Assembly (NCBI RefSeq): GCF_900016645.1
Contig: NZ_CDGJ01000003.1
Length of the DNA: 64,000 nucleotides
Reading direction: 5' to 3' (one strand)
DNA from: Acididesulfobacillus acetoxydans
Lineage (GTDB): Bacteria; Bacillota; Desulfitobacteriia; Desulfitobacteriales; Desulfitobacteriaceae
Below are positions 1 to 9,061 of the stretch, piece by piece. Every line of letters starts with the position of its first letter. The stretch's first letter is position 1. Both the position numbers and the translations under genes were made by a program. The notes under the pieces are model-generated. The model was not told the origin of the DNA. It saw nothing but the letters and a program-made list of their open reading frames with translations, and ran no database searches.

Positions 1-2
1 CT

Positions 3-365
3 TTACTTCAACGCCTTCGTCACGGCTTCAATCACCCGGTCAGCCTGAAAAGGCTTAACCACGAAATCCTTGGCGCCGGATTGAATCGCCTCAATCACCA
101 TGGCTTGTTGTCCCATGGCGCTGCACATGATGATTTTGGCTTTGGGATCCCTGTTGCGAATTTCCTTTACCGCCTGCAAGCCGTCCATTTCCGGCATAGT
201 GATATCCATGATGGTCAGGTCGGGCTTCAATTCCATATACTTCTCGACGGAAACCGCCCCGTTCTCAGCCTCCCCGGCCACTACGAAGCCGCCCTTATTG
301 AGAATATCCTTCAGCATCATCCGCATGAAGGCCGCGTCGTCGACGATCATTACCGTTGCGCCCAC
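3..365 (-). CDS. cheY: CheY-type response regulator (stand-alone receiver)
   Basis: Single receiver domain of 120 residues, the normal CheY length. Acidic pair D9-D10, phospho-acceptor D54 in the segment TIMDITMPEMDG, S82 and K104 (FVVKPF) are all present, so phosphotransfer from CheA should work. No output domain follows. It is the last gene of the flagellar/chemotaxis operon visible here, about 70 bp after fliY, as in other Firmicutes where cheY follows fliY. Phospho-CheY would bind the FliM/FliY switch, and the CheC-like part of FliY would dephosphorylate it. The stop codon lies at the very edge of the window, so what follows is unknown. Confidence 0.95.
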   Translation of the reverse strand: MGATVMIVDDAAFMRMMLKDILNKGGFVVAGEAENGAVSVEKYMELKPDLTIMDITMPEMDGLQAVKEIRNRDPKAKIIMCSAMGQQAMVIEAIQSGAKDFVVKPFQADRVIEAVTKALK

Positions 366-432
366 AAGTGTTCCCCCTTAATTGAGTTTGTCTCACAGCC
401 CGCTTTCCGTCAGCTTACGCCGGTCACAGACC

Positions 433-1743
433 TCAGTCCAGAGTCTGAATTCTCTGAGCCGGATGCACAATATCCGTGATGCGAATGCCAAAGGTCTCAT
501 TGATGACCACAACCTCGCATTTTGCAATCAATTTGCCGTTCACGATCATGTCGACCGGCTCTCCCGCCAGGCGGTCCAGTTCCACAACCGAACCCGGTCC
601 CATCTCCAGGATCTCTTTAATGGTCTTCTTAGCTTTGCCCAGTTCAACACTGACCTGGAGGGGAACATCCATAATAAGATCGAGATTGTTCGGCGGGACC
701 GTTTCTTGCCCGGGCTCAAGCGGGGTAAACCGCGCCGTCCGCACCGCGGCCAGGGGAGGCTGAGCCGCGGCACCATGAACGGTGGCGGGGCCGCCGGAGC
801 CCGGAGCAGCCATGCCCGCGGAGCCATAACCCTGTATGCTCTGACCCGCGGGGCCCCCGTAACCCCGAATACCTTGAGCCGCGGGGGCGCTCCCCGTTGC
901 GCTCTGACCCGGTGCGCCTTTACTTCCGGCACCGGCAAATCCAGACGAGCCGCCACCGGCCATAGCCGCCGCCCCAGATCTGGCCGCCGGCGTCCCTTGA
1001 GCGGAGGACCCGAGGGTTACCCTGTCCTCACCCTCCGTGGCCGCGGCCACGGTTTCGCCGAGAGTGGCCATGAGTTTTTCCACCATCCCTTTAGCCACTG
1101 AAATCGGGATAACCTGCACCAGAATGCTGTCTATCGCCGACTCAACGACCATCTGAAAAGAGATGCGAACAAACGGTTCGGAAGCCTGTAAGAACTCCTG
1201 TAAAAACTCCTTCTCCTCGCCCAGATCATGCAAAGCCAGCTGAGGCGGGGTGATGTCCACCGGGGACTTAAACATCGTCGACATCGAGGTAGCCGCCGAT
1301 CCCATCATTTGATTCATAGCCTCGGCGATCCCGCTGATCTGCATTTCCGAAAGCTCTGGCGATGAATTTGTGCCATCACCCCCCATCATCAAATCGACGA
1401 TCACCGCTCCGTCCTTTTGCGACAGAATGAGCAGATTCGATCCTTCCAGACCCGCCTTGTACTTGACGTTGACAATGACGGAAGGAACCGGATAATCCCG
1501 GCGCACCTGTTCCGCCGAGGTGACATCCACCCGGGGGGTCGTAATCTCGACTTTGCGGCCCAGGAGCAGAGAAAGAGTCGTGGCCGCCGTGCCCATGGAG
1601 ATATTGGCGATTTCCCCGATCGCGTCTTTCTCTTGCTCGCTAAACCCTGCCATTTCCTCTTCTTGCGAGTTCTCCGCGGCCACCTCCACCGACCCTTTGA
1701 GCAGGGCGTCTATTTCCTCCTGGGACAGCATCCCGTCACTCAT
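433..1743 (-). CDS. fliY: Flagellar motor switch phosphatase FliY
   Basis: Switch-complex (C-ring) protein of about 437 residues. An N-terminal LSQEEIDALLKG peptide resembles the CheY-binding end of FliM. It is followed by a CheC-like phosphatase region with two E-x3-N type helices (near EIANISMGTAATT and IAEAMNQMMGSAATS), a long Ala/Gly/Pro/Ser-rich linker (about residues 235-330), and a C-terminal FliN/SpoA domain (DVPLQVSVELGKAKKTIKEI onward). I start at the ATG at 1743 (MSDGML), which has GGAAGGG just upstream and overlaps the fliM stop, rather than a start 24 bp earlier. The FliY form rather than plain FliN points to Firmicutes. The length of the low-complexity linker is a little unusual. 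Confidence 0.94.
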   Translation of the reverse strand: MSDGMLSQEEIDALLKGSVEVAAENSQEEEMAGFSEQEKDAIGEIANISMGTAATTLSLLLGRKVEITTPRVDVTSAEQVRRDYPVPSVIVNVKYKAGLEGSNLLILSQKDGAVIVDLMMGGDGTNSSPELSEMQISGIAEAMNQMMGSAATSMSTMFKSPVDITPPQLALHDLGEEKEFLQEFLQASEPFVRISFQMVVESAIDSILVQVIPISVAKGMVEKLMATLGETVAAATEGEDRVTLGSSAQGTPAARSGAAAMAGGGSSGFAGAGSKGAPGQSATGSAPAAQGIRGYGGPAGQSIQGYGSAGMAAPGSGGPATVHGAAAQPPLAAVRTARFTPLEPGQETVPPNNLDLIMDVPLQVSVELGKAKKTIKEILEMGPGSVVELDRLAGEPVDMIVNGKLIAKCEVVVINETFGIRITDIVHPAQRIQTLD

Positions 1744-2731
1744 CCTGATCCCTTCCTTCCTCGACAACCTCCGTGAGTTTTAGCGCGAGATGTTCCCCAT
1801 GCAGCCCCGGGACACCCCGGAACTTCCTAAAAGCGCCGACGAAAACGGGAAGAGGGGCCTCAACCTCTTGATCGAGCGGAATCACGTCACCCGGAGCCAA
1901 ATCCACAAGTTCCCGCACCGAGATCTGTGTCTGACCCAAAAGCACATGAAGGTCCACTTTAGCCCGTTCGATTTGGCGGCGGATCGCCTCCACCTCTACC
2001 GCGGACGACACTTTGGCCTGAGCCGCGAAGAGCAAAAAACTGCTTAATTTATCCAGGATCGGTTCCAGCACCAGATAAGGCAGGCAAACATTGATCATCC
2101 CCACCGTCTCCCCCACACTGATCTGCAGAGTGACCAGCATCACCATCTCGTTGGGCGCGATAATCTGAGTAAACTGGGGATTCGTTTCCAGGGCTACGAA
2201 ATGGGGATGGGTCGCATAGACTTCGGCCCAAGATTCCCCGAAAAGCGCGACCATCTGGGACAGCCTGCGTTCAATAATCGTCCGTTCAATCTCCGTCAAA
2301 TCCCGGTTCTTTTCCCCGCCTTGTCCCAGCCCCCCCAGAATCAGGTCAATGATCGCAAAGGCCAGGGCCGGGCTGATTTCCAAAAGGAGCGTTCCCTCCA
2401 GGGGCTCCAAAGTAAATATCCCGAGAATCGTGGGATTCGGCAAAGATCTAATAAATTCGTCATAGGTGATCTGCTCCATTGACAGCACCCGGGTCTCGAT
2501 CACGGAATGAAGATGGGCGGATAAATAGGTGGTCAGAGCCCGGCAAAAGTTGTCGTGAATATTTTGCAGGGTATGCATATGGTCTTTGGAAAATTTGTTA
2601 GGACGTTTAAAATCGTAAACACGAACTTTTTTATGGGCCTTGCTTTCTTTCATCTCTTCAGCGTCAACCTGTCCCTCCGACAAGGCGCTCAGCAGGGCAT
2701 CGATTTCCGCTTGAGACAGAACATCGCCCAT
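1736..2731 (-). CDS. fliM: Flagellar motor switch protein FliM
   Basis: 331 residues, the usual FliM length. It begins with the LSQAEIDALLSAL CheY-binding peptide and has the conserved FSKDHMHTLQNIHDNFCRAL start of the CheC-like middle domain. A C-terminal SpoA domain (KVDLHVLLGQTQISVRELVDLAPGDVI) binds FliN/FliY. It links FliG to the rest of the C-ring and receives phospho-CheY. Its stop overlaps the fliY start by a few bases, which implies coupled translation. The start has a G-rich ribosome site immediately upstream. Confidence 0.96.
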   Translation of the reverse strand: MGDVLSQAEIDALLSALSEGQVDAEEMKESKAHKKVRVYDFKRPNKFSKDHMHTLQNIHDNFCRALTTYLSAHLHSVIETRVLSMEQITYDEFIRSLPNPTILGIFTLEPLEGTLLLEISPALAFAIIDLILGGLGQGGEKNRDLTEIERTIIERRLSQMVALFGESWAEVYATHPHFVALETNPQFTQIIAPNEMVMLVTLQISVGETVGMINVCLPYLVLEPILDKLSSFLLFAAQAKVSSAVEVEAIRRQIERAKVDLHVLLGQTQISVRELVDLAPGDVIPLDQEVEAPLPVFVGAFRKFRGVPGLHGEHLALKLTEVVEEGRDQDE

Positions 2732-2761
2732 GGAATCCCCCCCCTCCGCTCCGGATGGATA

Positions 2762-2789
2762 TTCGTGGTTCGTAGTTCGTGGTTCGCGA
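2762..2789. repeat. Heptamer tandem repeat between fliL and fliM
   Basis: Four consecutive 7-bp units of the form TTCGTGG/TTCGTAG/TTCGTGG/TTCGCGA lie in the short gap between the fliM start and the fliL stop. The unit length is the same as in the other heptamer arrays of this window (near 25035-25185 and 27880-28065), though the unit sequence differs. It has no visible coding role. Confidence 0.8.
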
Positions 2790-2838
2790 ATAGATCGTTT
2801 CCCAGTAAGTTTTAATGCTCAACTTTCGTCAAACGAGT

Positions 2839-3255
2839 TCACTGATAAATAAAGGAAAGGAAAAGCACATTTCGGATGTATCCGTCCGCCACCTGGTTGA
2901 GCTGACTGAGCAGTTCCCGGCGTAGTATTTCTCTGGCCGCCGGGGTCTCCACATCGGCCAAAGATTTATTGGAGAGGACGGTATTCACCTTATCTTTGAG
3001 AAAATCCGCTTTAGCTTGGAGAATAGGTCCCGCCGCGGCATCTGTCCCCTCCAAAGTAATGGATGTTTTCAGGAACGCCCCCCCCCTCAGGTTGACGGTA
3101 AACTCGCCGATCGACACCAAAGGACCATCCTGCTTGGGTGTTATTCCCGCCTGCCCCGGGCGAAAGACTTTCTGTGCCAGCAGCGTCCCCCCCGCGCCCA
3201 ATACAACTCCGACAAGCGCCGCCACAATCAGCAAACTCCACAATTTATGTTTCAT
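2839..3255 (-). CDS. fliL: Flagellar basal body-associated protein FliL
   Basis: 138 residues: short cytoplasmic N-terminus, one membrane segment (about residues 7-28, LLIVAALVGVVLGAGGTLLA), then a periplasmic-side FliL domain with VSIGEFTVNLRGG and the typical C-terminal LRRELLSQLNQ. FliL sits around the stator and helps motor torque. Its ATG overlaps the flbD stop as ATGA, so the two are translationally coupled. The ending FLSFIYQ is normal for the family. Confidence 0.93.
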   Translation of the reverse strand: MKHKLWSLLIVAALVGVVLGAGGTLLAQKVFRPGQAGITPKQDGPLVSIGEFTVNLRGGAFLKTSITLEGTDAAAGPILQAKADFLKDKVNTVLSNKSLADVETPAAREILRRELLSQLNQVADGYIRNVLFLSFIYQ

Positions 3256-3464
3256 TCTCTTCTCTCCTCCGGTCCCACATAATCCGGATGACAGCGCCGG
3301 CGAAATTCCGCAATACGTTGAATCAGAAGAACCGGTTCCTCAGTCACCACATACTTATTTCCACCCGTTAGCGTAATCACCGTATCCGGGGTCTGCTCCA
3401 TAGTCTCAATCAAATCAGGGTTTAAATAAAACGTCTTTCTGTTAAGACGCGTGACTTTAATCAT
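3252..3464 (-). CDS. flbD: Flagellar FlbD (SwrD) family protein
   Basis: Small protein of 70 residues beginning MIKVTRLNRKTFYLNPDLIE, the FlbD/SwrD signature, with the typical LTGGNKYVV segment. In Bacillus the homologue SwrD raises flagellar motor power; FlbD normally lies between the hook genes and fliL or motA. I use the internal ATG at 3464, which has a GGGGTGGG ribosome site. The longer open frame upstream (to 3569) adds a non-family leader. It overlaps fliL as ATGA. Confidence 0.92.
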   Translation of the reverse strand: MIKVTRLNRKTFYLNPDLIETMEQTPDTVITLTGGNKYVVTEEPVLLIQRIAEFRRRCHPDYVGPEERRE

Positions 3465-3546
3465 GTCCCACCCCTTGCTCAACCCGCGGCGGCGCGGTCC
3501 CAAAAACCATCCGTCCGGCGGAAAGCCCGAGTCTATCCCGGTCCGC

Positions 3547-3993
3547 TCACGAACGCCCGATCCGCTCACGCTTGCTCAGGTAAATAACCTGCCCCACCTC
3601 GTCGAGCACCTTTTGCTCCCGCCGCCGTTCCGCCAGTGCCCAGGCCCGCGCCTGTCGCCCCTTGAGGCGGCGGAACTTTTCTTTCCGGCAGTAGGTCTCG
3701 ACCACCCGCAGACGCTGCTCTTCTTTGCGCTCTTCCTGCTCCCGGAGCTCAGCCTCACAAGTTTGCAGCTTCCGGTACTCTTGCCGGGCGAAAATCTGCC
3801 AAGGCCCCAGTTCTTCCGGCCGCGCCCGACGCTGCCCGTCCAGACCTTGAAGCCAGCGTCTTTCCTGCTGTTCCCGCCGCTCGGCCAAGTCCCGGCAACG
3901 CAGGATCTCCTCGGCCAAACGGCGCTGAGCCTCTTCCAGAGCGTTCAGCGCTAACCCCAGGCTTGTTTCCAAACGGAATTTAAACCTCGCCAT
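3547..3993 (-). CDS. fliJ: Flagellar export chaperone FliJ
   Basis: About 148 residues, highly charged and almost wholly helical (long Glu/Arg/Gln heptads), beginning MARFKFRLETSLGLALNALE as FliJ proteins do. FliJ is the coiled-coil stalk of the export ATPase and escorts chaperone-substrate complexes. The start used is the ATG that gives MARFKFR; another ATG lies three codons upstream. It overlaps the end of fliI. The usual downstream neighbours fliK, flgD and flgE are missing, and flbD follows after about 80 bp. Confidence 0.9.
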   Translation of the reverse strand: MARFKFRLETSLGLALNALEEAQRRLAEEILRCRDLAERREQQERRWLQGLDGQRRARPEELGPWQIFARQEYRKLQTCEAELREQEERKEEQRLRVVETYCRKEKFRRLKGRQARAWALAERRREQKVLDEVGQVIYLSKRERIGRS

Positions 3994-5293
3994 CCTCAAC
4001 ACACCCTTTCAGCCCTCTGAGCGTCACCTCAAAATCGGAACGCTCATCGATTCCCTGGCGCAAAAACTTCCGGATCCTTTCGTTGCAGCGAATAGCCTCG
4101 TCAATGCGGGGGTTGCTTCCATTCACATAGGCGCCGATGTCAATCAAATCTTTAGCGTGTTCATAAACTGCCAGACGCTCCCTGACGGCGGCGGCAGATT
4201 CCCTGTGCTCTTGCCCCACCACATCGGACATAACCCGGCTGACAGACTGCAAAATGTCGATGGCGGGGTAATGATTTTGCCCGGCCAGCTCCCGAGTCAA
4301 AACAATATGCCCGTCCAAGATTCCCCGCACGGCGTCGGCAATCGGTTCATTATGATCATCCCCGTCCACCAGGACCGTGTAGATCCCCGTGATACTCCCC
4401 CGTTCCGACATTCCCGCCCGCTCCAAAAGTTTAGGCAGGAGGGCAAACACCGAGGGAGGGTAACCCCGCGTAGCCGGAGGTTCCCCGGCTGTTAAACCGA
4501 CTTCTCGCTGGGCCATGGCAAACCGGGTCACAGAATCCATCATCAACAGGACGTCCTCGCCCCGATCCCGAAAATATTCCGCCACGGCCGTCGCCGTAAA
4601 CGCGGCTTTTAGCCGGACCAAAGCCGGTTGGTCTGATGTGGCCACCACAACCACGGAGCGGCGGAGTCCTTCGCTTCCCAAATCCTTCTCGATGAATTCC
4701 CGCAGTTCCCGTCCCCGCTCCCCAACCAGGCCGATAACATTGACCCCGGCCGTCGTGTTCCTAGCCATCATTCCCAAGAGCGTACTCTTGCCGACTCCGG
4801 ATCCGGAAAAAATCCCGATGCGCTGCCCGCGCCCTATCGTCAGCAACCCGTCTATAGCCCGCACGCCCACGCTTAAGCCGTCCCGGATTCTCGGCCGTAA
4901 CAAGGCGTCGGGAGGCCGGTTAAAAAGCGGATAACTCGTGTCTGTGACTAAGGCTCTCCCGTCACACGGCCTCCCCAACCCATCCAGGACCCTGCCCAAG
5001 AGGGCCGGACCCACGGCCACTTTCAGCGTCCCCTCTTGCGGGATCACCCGGTCCCCGGGAGCGATTCCTTCCGCTTCGGCCAAAGGCAGAAGCAAAGTCG
5101 TCCTATGGCGAAACCCCACCACCTCCGCCGGAATCTCCGACCCTCGGCGCGTGCGGATCAGGCAATATTCCCCTACGCCGGCCCGCGGTCCCGCCGCTTC
5201 AATCATCAATCCGACAATTCTTTCAACCCGGCCCCGCTCGCTGATCAGTTCCGACATCTGAACTCTCCGGGCCAAGCGGCTCCACTCCCCCAT
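3980..5293 (-). CDS. fliI: Flagellum-specific ATP synthase FliI
   Basis: Export ATPase of the flagellar type III system, about 437 residues from the chosen start. The P-loop GIFSGSGVGKSTLLGMMARN, the Walker B segment DVLLMMDSVTRFAMAQREVGL and the ATPase signature PSVFALLPKLLERAG are clear. The chosen start MGEWSRLARRVQ at 5293 has GGGAGG at good spacing and overlaps fliH by about 70 bp. A longer frame reaches 5407 but its extra residues do not look like FliI. FliI works as a hexamer with FliH and FliJ at the membrane export gate. Confidence 0.96.
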   Translation of the reverse strand: MGEWSRLARRVQMSELISERGRVERIVGLMIEAAGPRAGVGEYCLIRTRRGSEIPAEVVGFRHRTTLLLPLAEAEGIAPGDRVIPQEGTLKVAVGPALLGRVLDGLGRPCDGRALVTDTSYPLFNRPPDALLRPRIRDGLSVGVRAIDGLLTIGRGQRIGIFSGSGVGKSTLLGMMARNTTAGVNVIGLVGERGRELREFIEKDLGSEGLRRSVVVVATSDQPALVRLKAAFTATAVAEYFRDRGEDVLLMMDSVTRFAMAQREVGLTAGEPPATRGYPPSVFALLPKLLERAGMSERGSITGIYTVLVDGDDHNEPIADAVRGILDGHIVLTRELAGQNHYPAIDILQSVSRVMSDVVGQEHRESAAAVRERLAVYEHAKDLIDIGAYVNGSNPRIDEAIRCNERIRKFLRQGIDERSDFEVTLRGLKGCVEDGEV

Positions 5294-6095
5294 GCTCCAA
5301 TTCCTCCCGCAGAAGCTGTTCCAACTTGGCCAATTGGTCGGCCAGACCGGCGTCATACACCCCTTCCTGACAATCAAGGAAACAATCCCCCGCCGACAGG
5401 GAATCATCCTTCACCCACGGGCAGGGCAGGGACTCGGGTGGGAGCTCTCCGACCCATTCGGCATCCCGGACCGAAAGGTGTAAGACCATTCCCGTCTTTT
5501 CCTCGGGCAGAAGAGCCAAGGCCCGGACGATTTCCAACAGACGCTGTGGCCTGACCGCCAAAGAAGCTTTTACAATACGCTCCGCAATAGCCAGGGCCAA
5601 ACCCAGGATCTCCCTGTCCGCCCTCAGAAATTCCGCCTGGGCCGCCTTCGTCGCCAGGCGCATGAGCTCCCCCGAACGATTCAATAAACGGGCCGCCGCC
5701 TCCTCCCCGCTCCGCAGCCCTTCCCGACGGCCGTCGTCATACCCGTCGGCATACCCCTTCTTCTGTCCCTCAGTCCTTGCCTGCTCCTCGATTTCCTTTC
5801 CTCGCAAAGCGGCGGCCTCTTCGGCCCCCCGAATCAGCCCCTCCGCTCGGAACCGGGCCTCAAGCAGGATTTCTTCTGCCCGCAAGTGGGCTTGAACCAA
5901 ACTATCCCCGTTAGTCTCATTTCGGGCTTCCGACTCGATCCCGTCACTTTCCGGCAAACCCCGCTCCGCTGTCGGGGACGCGACCGCCGTCTGCTCCCTC
6001 AGCCTTTGAAAGACGGACTGCCCGTCTACGACACAGAGCCCGCTCTGCCGCACGACACACTTTTTAACGACTTTCCAATTAATAAATGAGTTCAT
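5223..6095 (-). CDS. fliH: Flagellar assembly protein FliH
   Basis: About 290 residues with a central long helix rich in Ala/Glu/Arg (AEEILLEARFRAEGLIRGAE onward) and repeated G/A-x3-G type spacing (KKGYADGYDDGRREGLRSGEE), typical of FliH/YscL. The C-terminal half (LALAIAERIVKASLAVRPQ) is the FliI-binding domain. FliH restrains FliI and links it to the C-ring. I start at the ATG at 6095 (MNSFIN), which has GGGGTGG upstream and overlaps the end of fliG. A frame reaching 6119 is less likely. Confidence 0.92.
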   Translation of the reverse strand: MNSFINWKVVKKCVVRQSGLCVVDGQSVFQRLREQTAVASPTAERGLPESDGIESEARNETNGDSLVQAHLRAEEILLEARFRAEGLIRGAEEAAALRGKEIEEQARTEGQKKGYADGYDDGRREGLRSGEEAAARLLNRSGELMRLATKAAQAEFLRADREILGLALAIAERIVKASLAVRPQRLLEIVRALALLPEEKTGMVLHLSVRDAEWVGELPPESLPCPWVKDDSLSAGDCFLDCQEGVYDAGLADQLAKLEQLLREELEHGGVEPLGPESSDVGTDQRAGPG

Positions 6096-7086
6096 CGCCG
6101 CCACCCCGCGAAATGACAATGGCTCCGCTTTCTTCCAGCTTGCGGATCACCTTGACGATCCGCTGTTGTGCTTCCTCCACATCCCGCAGCCGCACGGGTC
6201 CCATAAACTCCATATCCTCTTTGAGCATTTGTCCCGCCCGGGTCGACATATTGACCTGAACCTTCTGCAGCACGGCCGGATCGGTACCCTTGAGAGCGGT
6301 CGCCAAGTCTTTGGTGTCTACCTCCCGCAGCACCAACTGCACGCCGCGATCGTCCAACAAGACAATATCTTCGAAGACAAACATCTGGCGTTTAATCTGT
6401 TCGGCCAATTCCGGGTCATCCATCTCCAAGGTATCCATGATGTTCTTCAGCGTGGAGGGATCCGCCCGGTTAAGGACATCCACCACACTTTGCATTCCCC
6501 CTGAGCTCGCATAATCCGTCGGCGCTAGGCTGGAGATTTTCCGTTCCAGCACTTTTTCGATTTCCTTCAGGACATCGGGACTCGTTCTCCCCATCAGAGC
6601 GATCCGCCGGGCGACATCCGCCTGTTTTTCCTGAGACAAGTTGGAAAGAAGTACCGCCGCCTTGTCCGGGAGCAGGTGAGTCATAATCAGGGCGATAGTC
6701 TGGGGGTGCTCTCCTTGAATAAAAGACAAGAGCTGCTTAGGATCGGTCCGCCGCACTATGTCGAAGGGGCGCATCTTCAAGGAAGACGAAAGGCGGCTGA
6801 TAATTTCAAAAGCCCTCTGCTCCCCCAAGGCCCGTTCCAGCACTTCACGGGCATATTCAATTCCGCCCTGGGCGATGTAGTCATTCGCAATACACATTTG
6901 GTGAAATTCTTCTAGAACCGTATCCCTTTCCTCAGCGGATACTTTACGCATGTTGGCCATTTCCAAGGTGAGCTGCTCAATTTCTCCCTCACTTAAATGC
7001 TGAATCACCCGCGCGGAATGCTCCGTGCCCAAGGCAATCATGAGGATAGCCGCCTTGCGCAATCCGGTCAACTCTGTTTGCGCCAT
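6079..7086 (-). CDS. fliG: Flagellar motor switch protein FliG
   Basis: 335 residues, the standard length. It starts TELTGLRKAAILMIALG, with the middle segment HPQTIALIMTHLLPDKAAVLLS and the C-terminal charged motor domain (MFVFEDIVLLDDRGVQLVLREVD), including residues that meet MotA. It sits on the MS ring made by FliF and carries FliM. The start is supported by GGAGGAG upstream. It follows fliF with essentially no gap. Confidence 0.97.
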   Translation of the reverse strand: MAQTELTGLRKAAILMIALGTEHSARVIQHLSEGEIEQLTLEMANMRKVSAEERDTVLEEFHQMCIANDYIAQGGIEYAREVLERALGEQRAFEIISRLSSSLKMRPFDIVRRTDPKQLLSFIQGEHPQTIALIMTHLLPDKAAVLLSNLSQEKQADVARRIALMGRTSPDVLKEIEKVLERKISSLAPTDYASSGGMQSVVDVLNRADPSTLKNIMDTLEMDDPELAEQIKRQMFVFEDIVLLDDRGVQLVLREVDTKDLATALKGTDPAVLQKVQVNMSTRAGQMLKEDMEFMGPVRLRDVEEAQQRIVKVIRKLEESGAIVISRGGGDELIY

Positions 7087-7087
7087 C

Positions 7088-8680
7088 TCAATACTCCTCC
7101 GACAGCCATGTTTTCAGCAGGCGGGCCGCCTCGTCGGCATTATTGCGGGTGTAGAGCTCCACGGCTTCTCTGATTTTCTGACGTTCAATCTCAATGGCGC
7201 TCTTGGCTTGCCTTTTCTGGAGTTTTGCCCGAGCTTCCTCTTCCGCTTGTTGCTGTGCCAGAAGCACACCCTCTGCCTCCGCGGCCGCCAGCGGCTGACC
7301 CTCCCCCGTCAAAGCGTCTGTGCGCGCCAAACGTTTTCGTTTTGAACGCGTACGAACCAGAAGAAGGAGAAAAATAATTCCCAACAGAATTCCCGCGCCC
7401 AGCTCCGCGTATCTCAGCAGGCGACGGTTTTGCGCCGCCCGGGCCATAGCCGCCTGGGCCTGATTCAGGGCCGTCGTGTCAAAAGGAATGGCCGCCACCC
7501 TGATTTGGTCTCCCCGCTTCGGATCGAGCCCCGCGGCCGAGGTCACCAATCCTTGAATAGAAGCCAATTGGGTCGGTGTGACTTTATTGGAGTCTGCCAT
7601 GACAGAGATGGACAAGCGCTTGATCGCGCCCGGACTGACCACCTGTTCCGTCTGAGTCTTATCCGGCTGGTAATTCTCAGTGCTCGAACTTTGGCCGGAA
7701 GTCGTCGTATTGCCGCCGCCTACCGCCGGATAGCCCGGCACATTGCTATTCACCCCCGGGGCGGCGCCTGCCGTCCCGCCGCTGCTCTTCTCGCTCGTGA
7801 CCTGTTTGCTCACCAGAGCTCCGGCCCCGTACTTGTCCGAGGTGACCTTCACCTGATCGAAATTTAAATCGGCATTGACTCTTACCACCGCGTTACCCGA
7901 TCCCAAAGCCTGGTCGAGCATGCTCTGCACGGACTGCTGAATTCGTTTCTGAACGGCTTCTTGGATTCGCAGTTGGCTATTGCTCAGACCGGCAGAACTC
8001 GCGGCCTCGTTGAGTACGTCGGATAACACTTGTCCGTTAGTGTCCACAATCGTCACATTGCCCGGTTTAAGTCCCTCCACAGATGCAGCCAAAAGATTTG
8101 CTACTCCCCGGACTTGCTCCCGGCTCAGCGTCACTCCCGGGGCCAGTTTGAGCGTAACAGCCGCCGTGGCGGCCTGCGTTTTTCCCTCGAACAGGGAAGG
8201 CTGGGGCATGACAATGTGCACCGAAGCGTCCTCAACCCCGTTCAAAGTCTTCAGGGTATTTGCCAGTTCACTTTGCAGAGCCAGAACGTAACGCAGCTGG
8301 CGATCGGCATCCGTTTCGCCCAGCTGCATCTGGTTCAGGTAGTCGAAGCTGAACTTGCTGCCCTGGGGAACACCCGCACTGGCCAACTCCAGACGGGCTT
8401 CGGCCGCCTGCGCCTTTGGCACCAAAATTGTGCCGCCACCGTCTTGCAACTCATAGGGGATTTTCAAACTTACGAGTTTGCTCCTTACGGCCGCGGCGCT
8501 TGTCAGGTCGATCTTACTGAAGAGCGGAACATATTGAGGCCTTCCCGCCCAGACGATCAGGGTGATCAGGGCCGTCGCCACCAGGAGGGGAGCGGCAACC
8601 GTCACGGTTTTCTGCGGACGGGTCAGCTTCTGCCAAAAATCCCGCAATGATTTCCGCCAGTCTGTCCACGAGAAATTCAC
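7088..8680 (-). CDS. fliF: Flagellar MS-ring protein FliF
   Basis: 530 residues with an N-terminal membrane segment (VAAPLLVATALITLIVW), the YscJ/FliF ring-building motif region (VPLFSKIDLTSAAAVRSKL), a central Gly/Ser/Thr-rich variable loop (about residues 300-345), and a second membrane segment near the C-terminus (ELGAGILLGIIFLLLLV) before a charged FliG-binding tail. It begins with GTG preceded by AAGGGGGAATGG. It forms the membrane ring that houses the export gate. Confidence 0.96.
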   Translation of the reverse strand: MNFSWTDWRKSLRDFWQKLTRPQKTVTVAAPLLVATALITLIVWAGRPQYVPLFSKIDLTSAAAVRSKLVSLKIPYELQDGGGTILVPKAQAAEARLELASAGVPQGSKFSFDYLNQMQLGETDADRQLRYVLALQSELANTLKTLNGVEDASVHIVMPQPSLFEGKTQAATAAVTLKLAPGVTLSREQVRGVANLLAASVEGLKPGNVTIVDTNGQVLSDVLNEAASSAGLSNSQLRIQEAVQKRIQQSVQSMLDQALGSGNAVVRVNADLNFDQVKVTSDKYGAGALVSKQVTSEKSSGGTAGAAPGVNSNVPGYPAVGGGNTTTSGQSSSTENYQPDKTQTEQVVSPGAIKRLSISVMADSNKVTPTQLASIQGLVTSAAGLDPKRGDQIRVAAIPFDTTALNQAQAAMARAAQNRRLLRYAELGAGILLGIIFLLLLVRTRSKRKRLARTDALTGEGQPLAAAEAEGVLLAQQQAEEEARAKLQKRQAKSAIEIERQKIREAVELYTRNNADEAARLLKTWLSEEY

Positions 8681-8723
8681 TCACCATTCCCCCTTCCTAC
8701 AACCTCTATAGCCACCGGGCACC

Positions 8724-9056
8724 CTAGATCTGCATGCGCATCAGCTCCTGATACGCGTCCATTGCTTTATTTCGCACTTCGACCGTAAGGGACATGGCCA
8801 AACTGGCCTTATCCAGCGCGATCATGACACTGTGAATGTCCGGCGCTTGTCCCGTGGCCAAAGCGATGCTGGCCGCGTCCGCATTTTTCTGCAACCCGTC
8901 CACCTGCTGCAGGGCCTGTCCCAAAAACTTACCGAAATTCGCGCCCGTCAGTCCGGGTCCCGTTTTCGTTCCCGCCCCCGAAAGAGGGGCCGCATTGTTC
9001 ACAGCGCTGTTGCCCGGCGTCAAGAGGGCCAGCGGCGCTACCGCACTCAAGCTCAT
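8724..9056 (-). CDS. fliE: Flagellar hook-basal body protein FliE
   Basis: 110 residues. The C-terminal two thirds carry the FliE pattern GKFLGQALQQVDGLQKNADA ... IHSVMIALDKASLAMSLTVEVRNK ... AYQELMRMQI. FliE joins the MS ring to the rod. The first ~35 residues are a less conserved Ala/Gly/Pro-rich lead. It lies 5 bp after flgC and before fliF in the common order. Confidence 0.94.
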   Translation of the reverse strand: MSLSAVAPLALLTPGNSAVNNAAPLSGAGTKTGPGLTGANFGKFLGQALQQVDGLQKNADAASIALATGQAPDIHSVMIALDKASLAMSLTVEVRNKAMDAYQELMRMQI

Positions 9057-9061
9057 TCAGA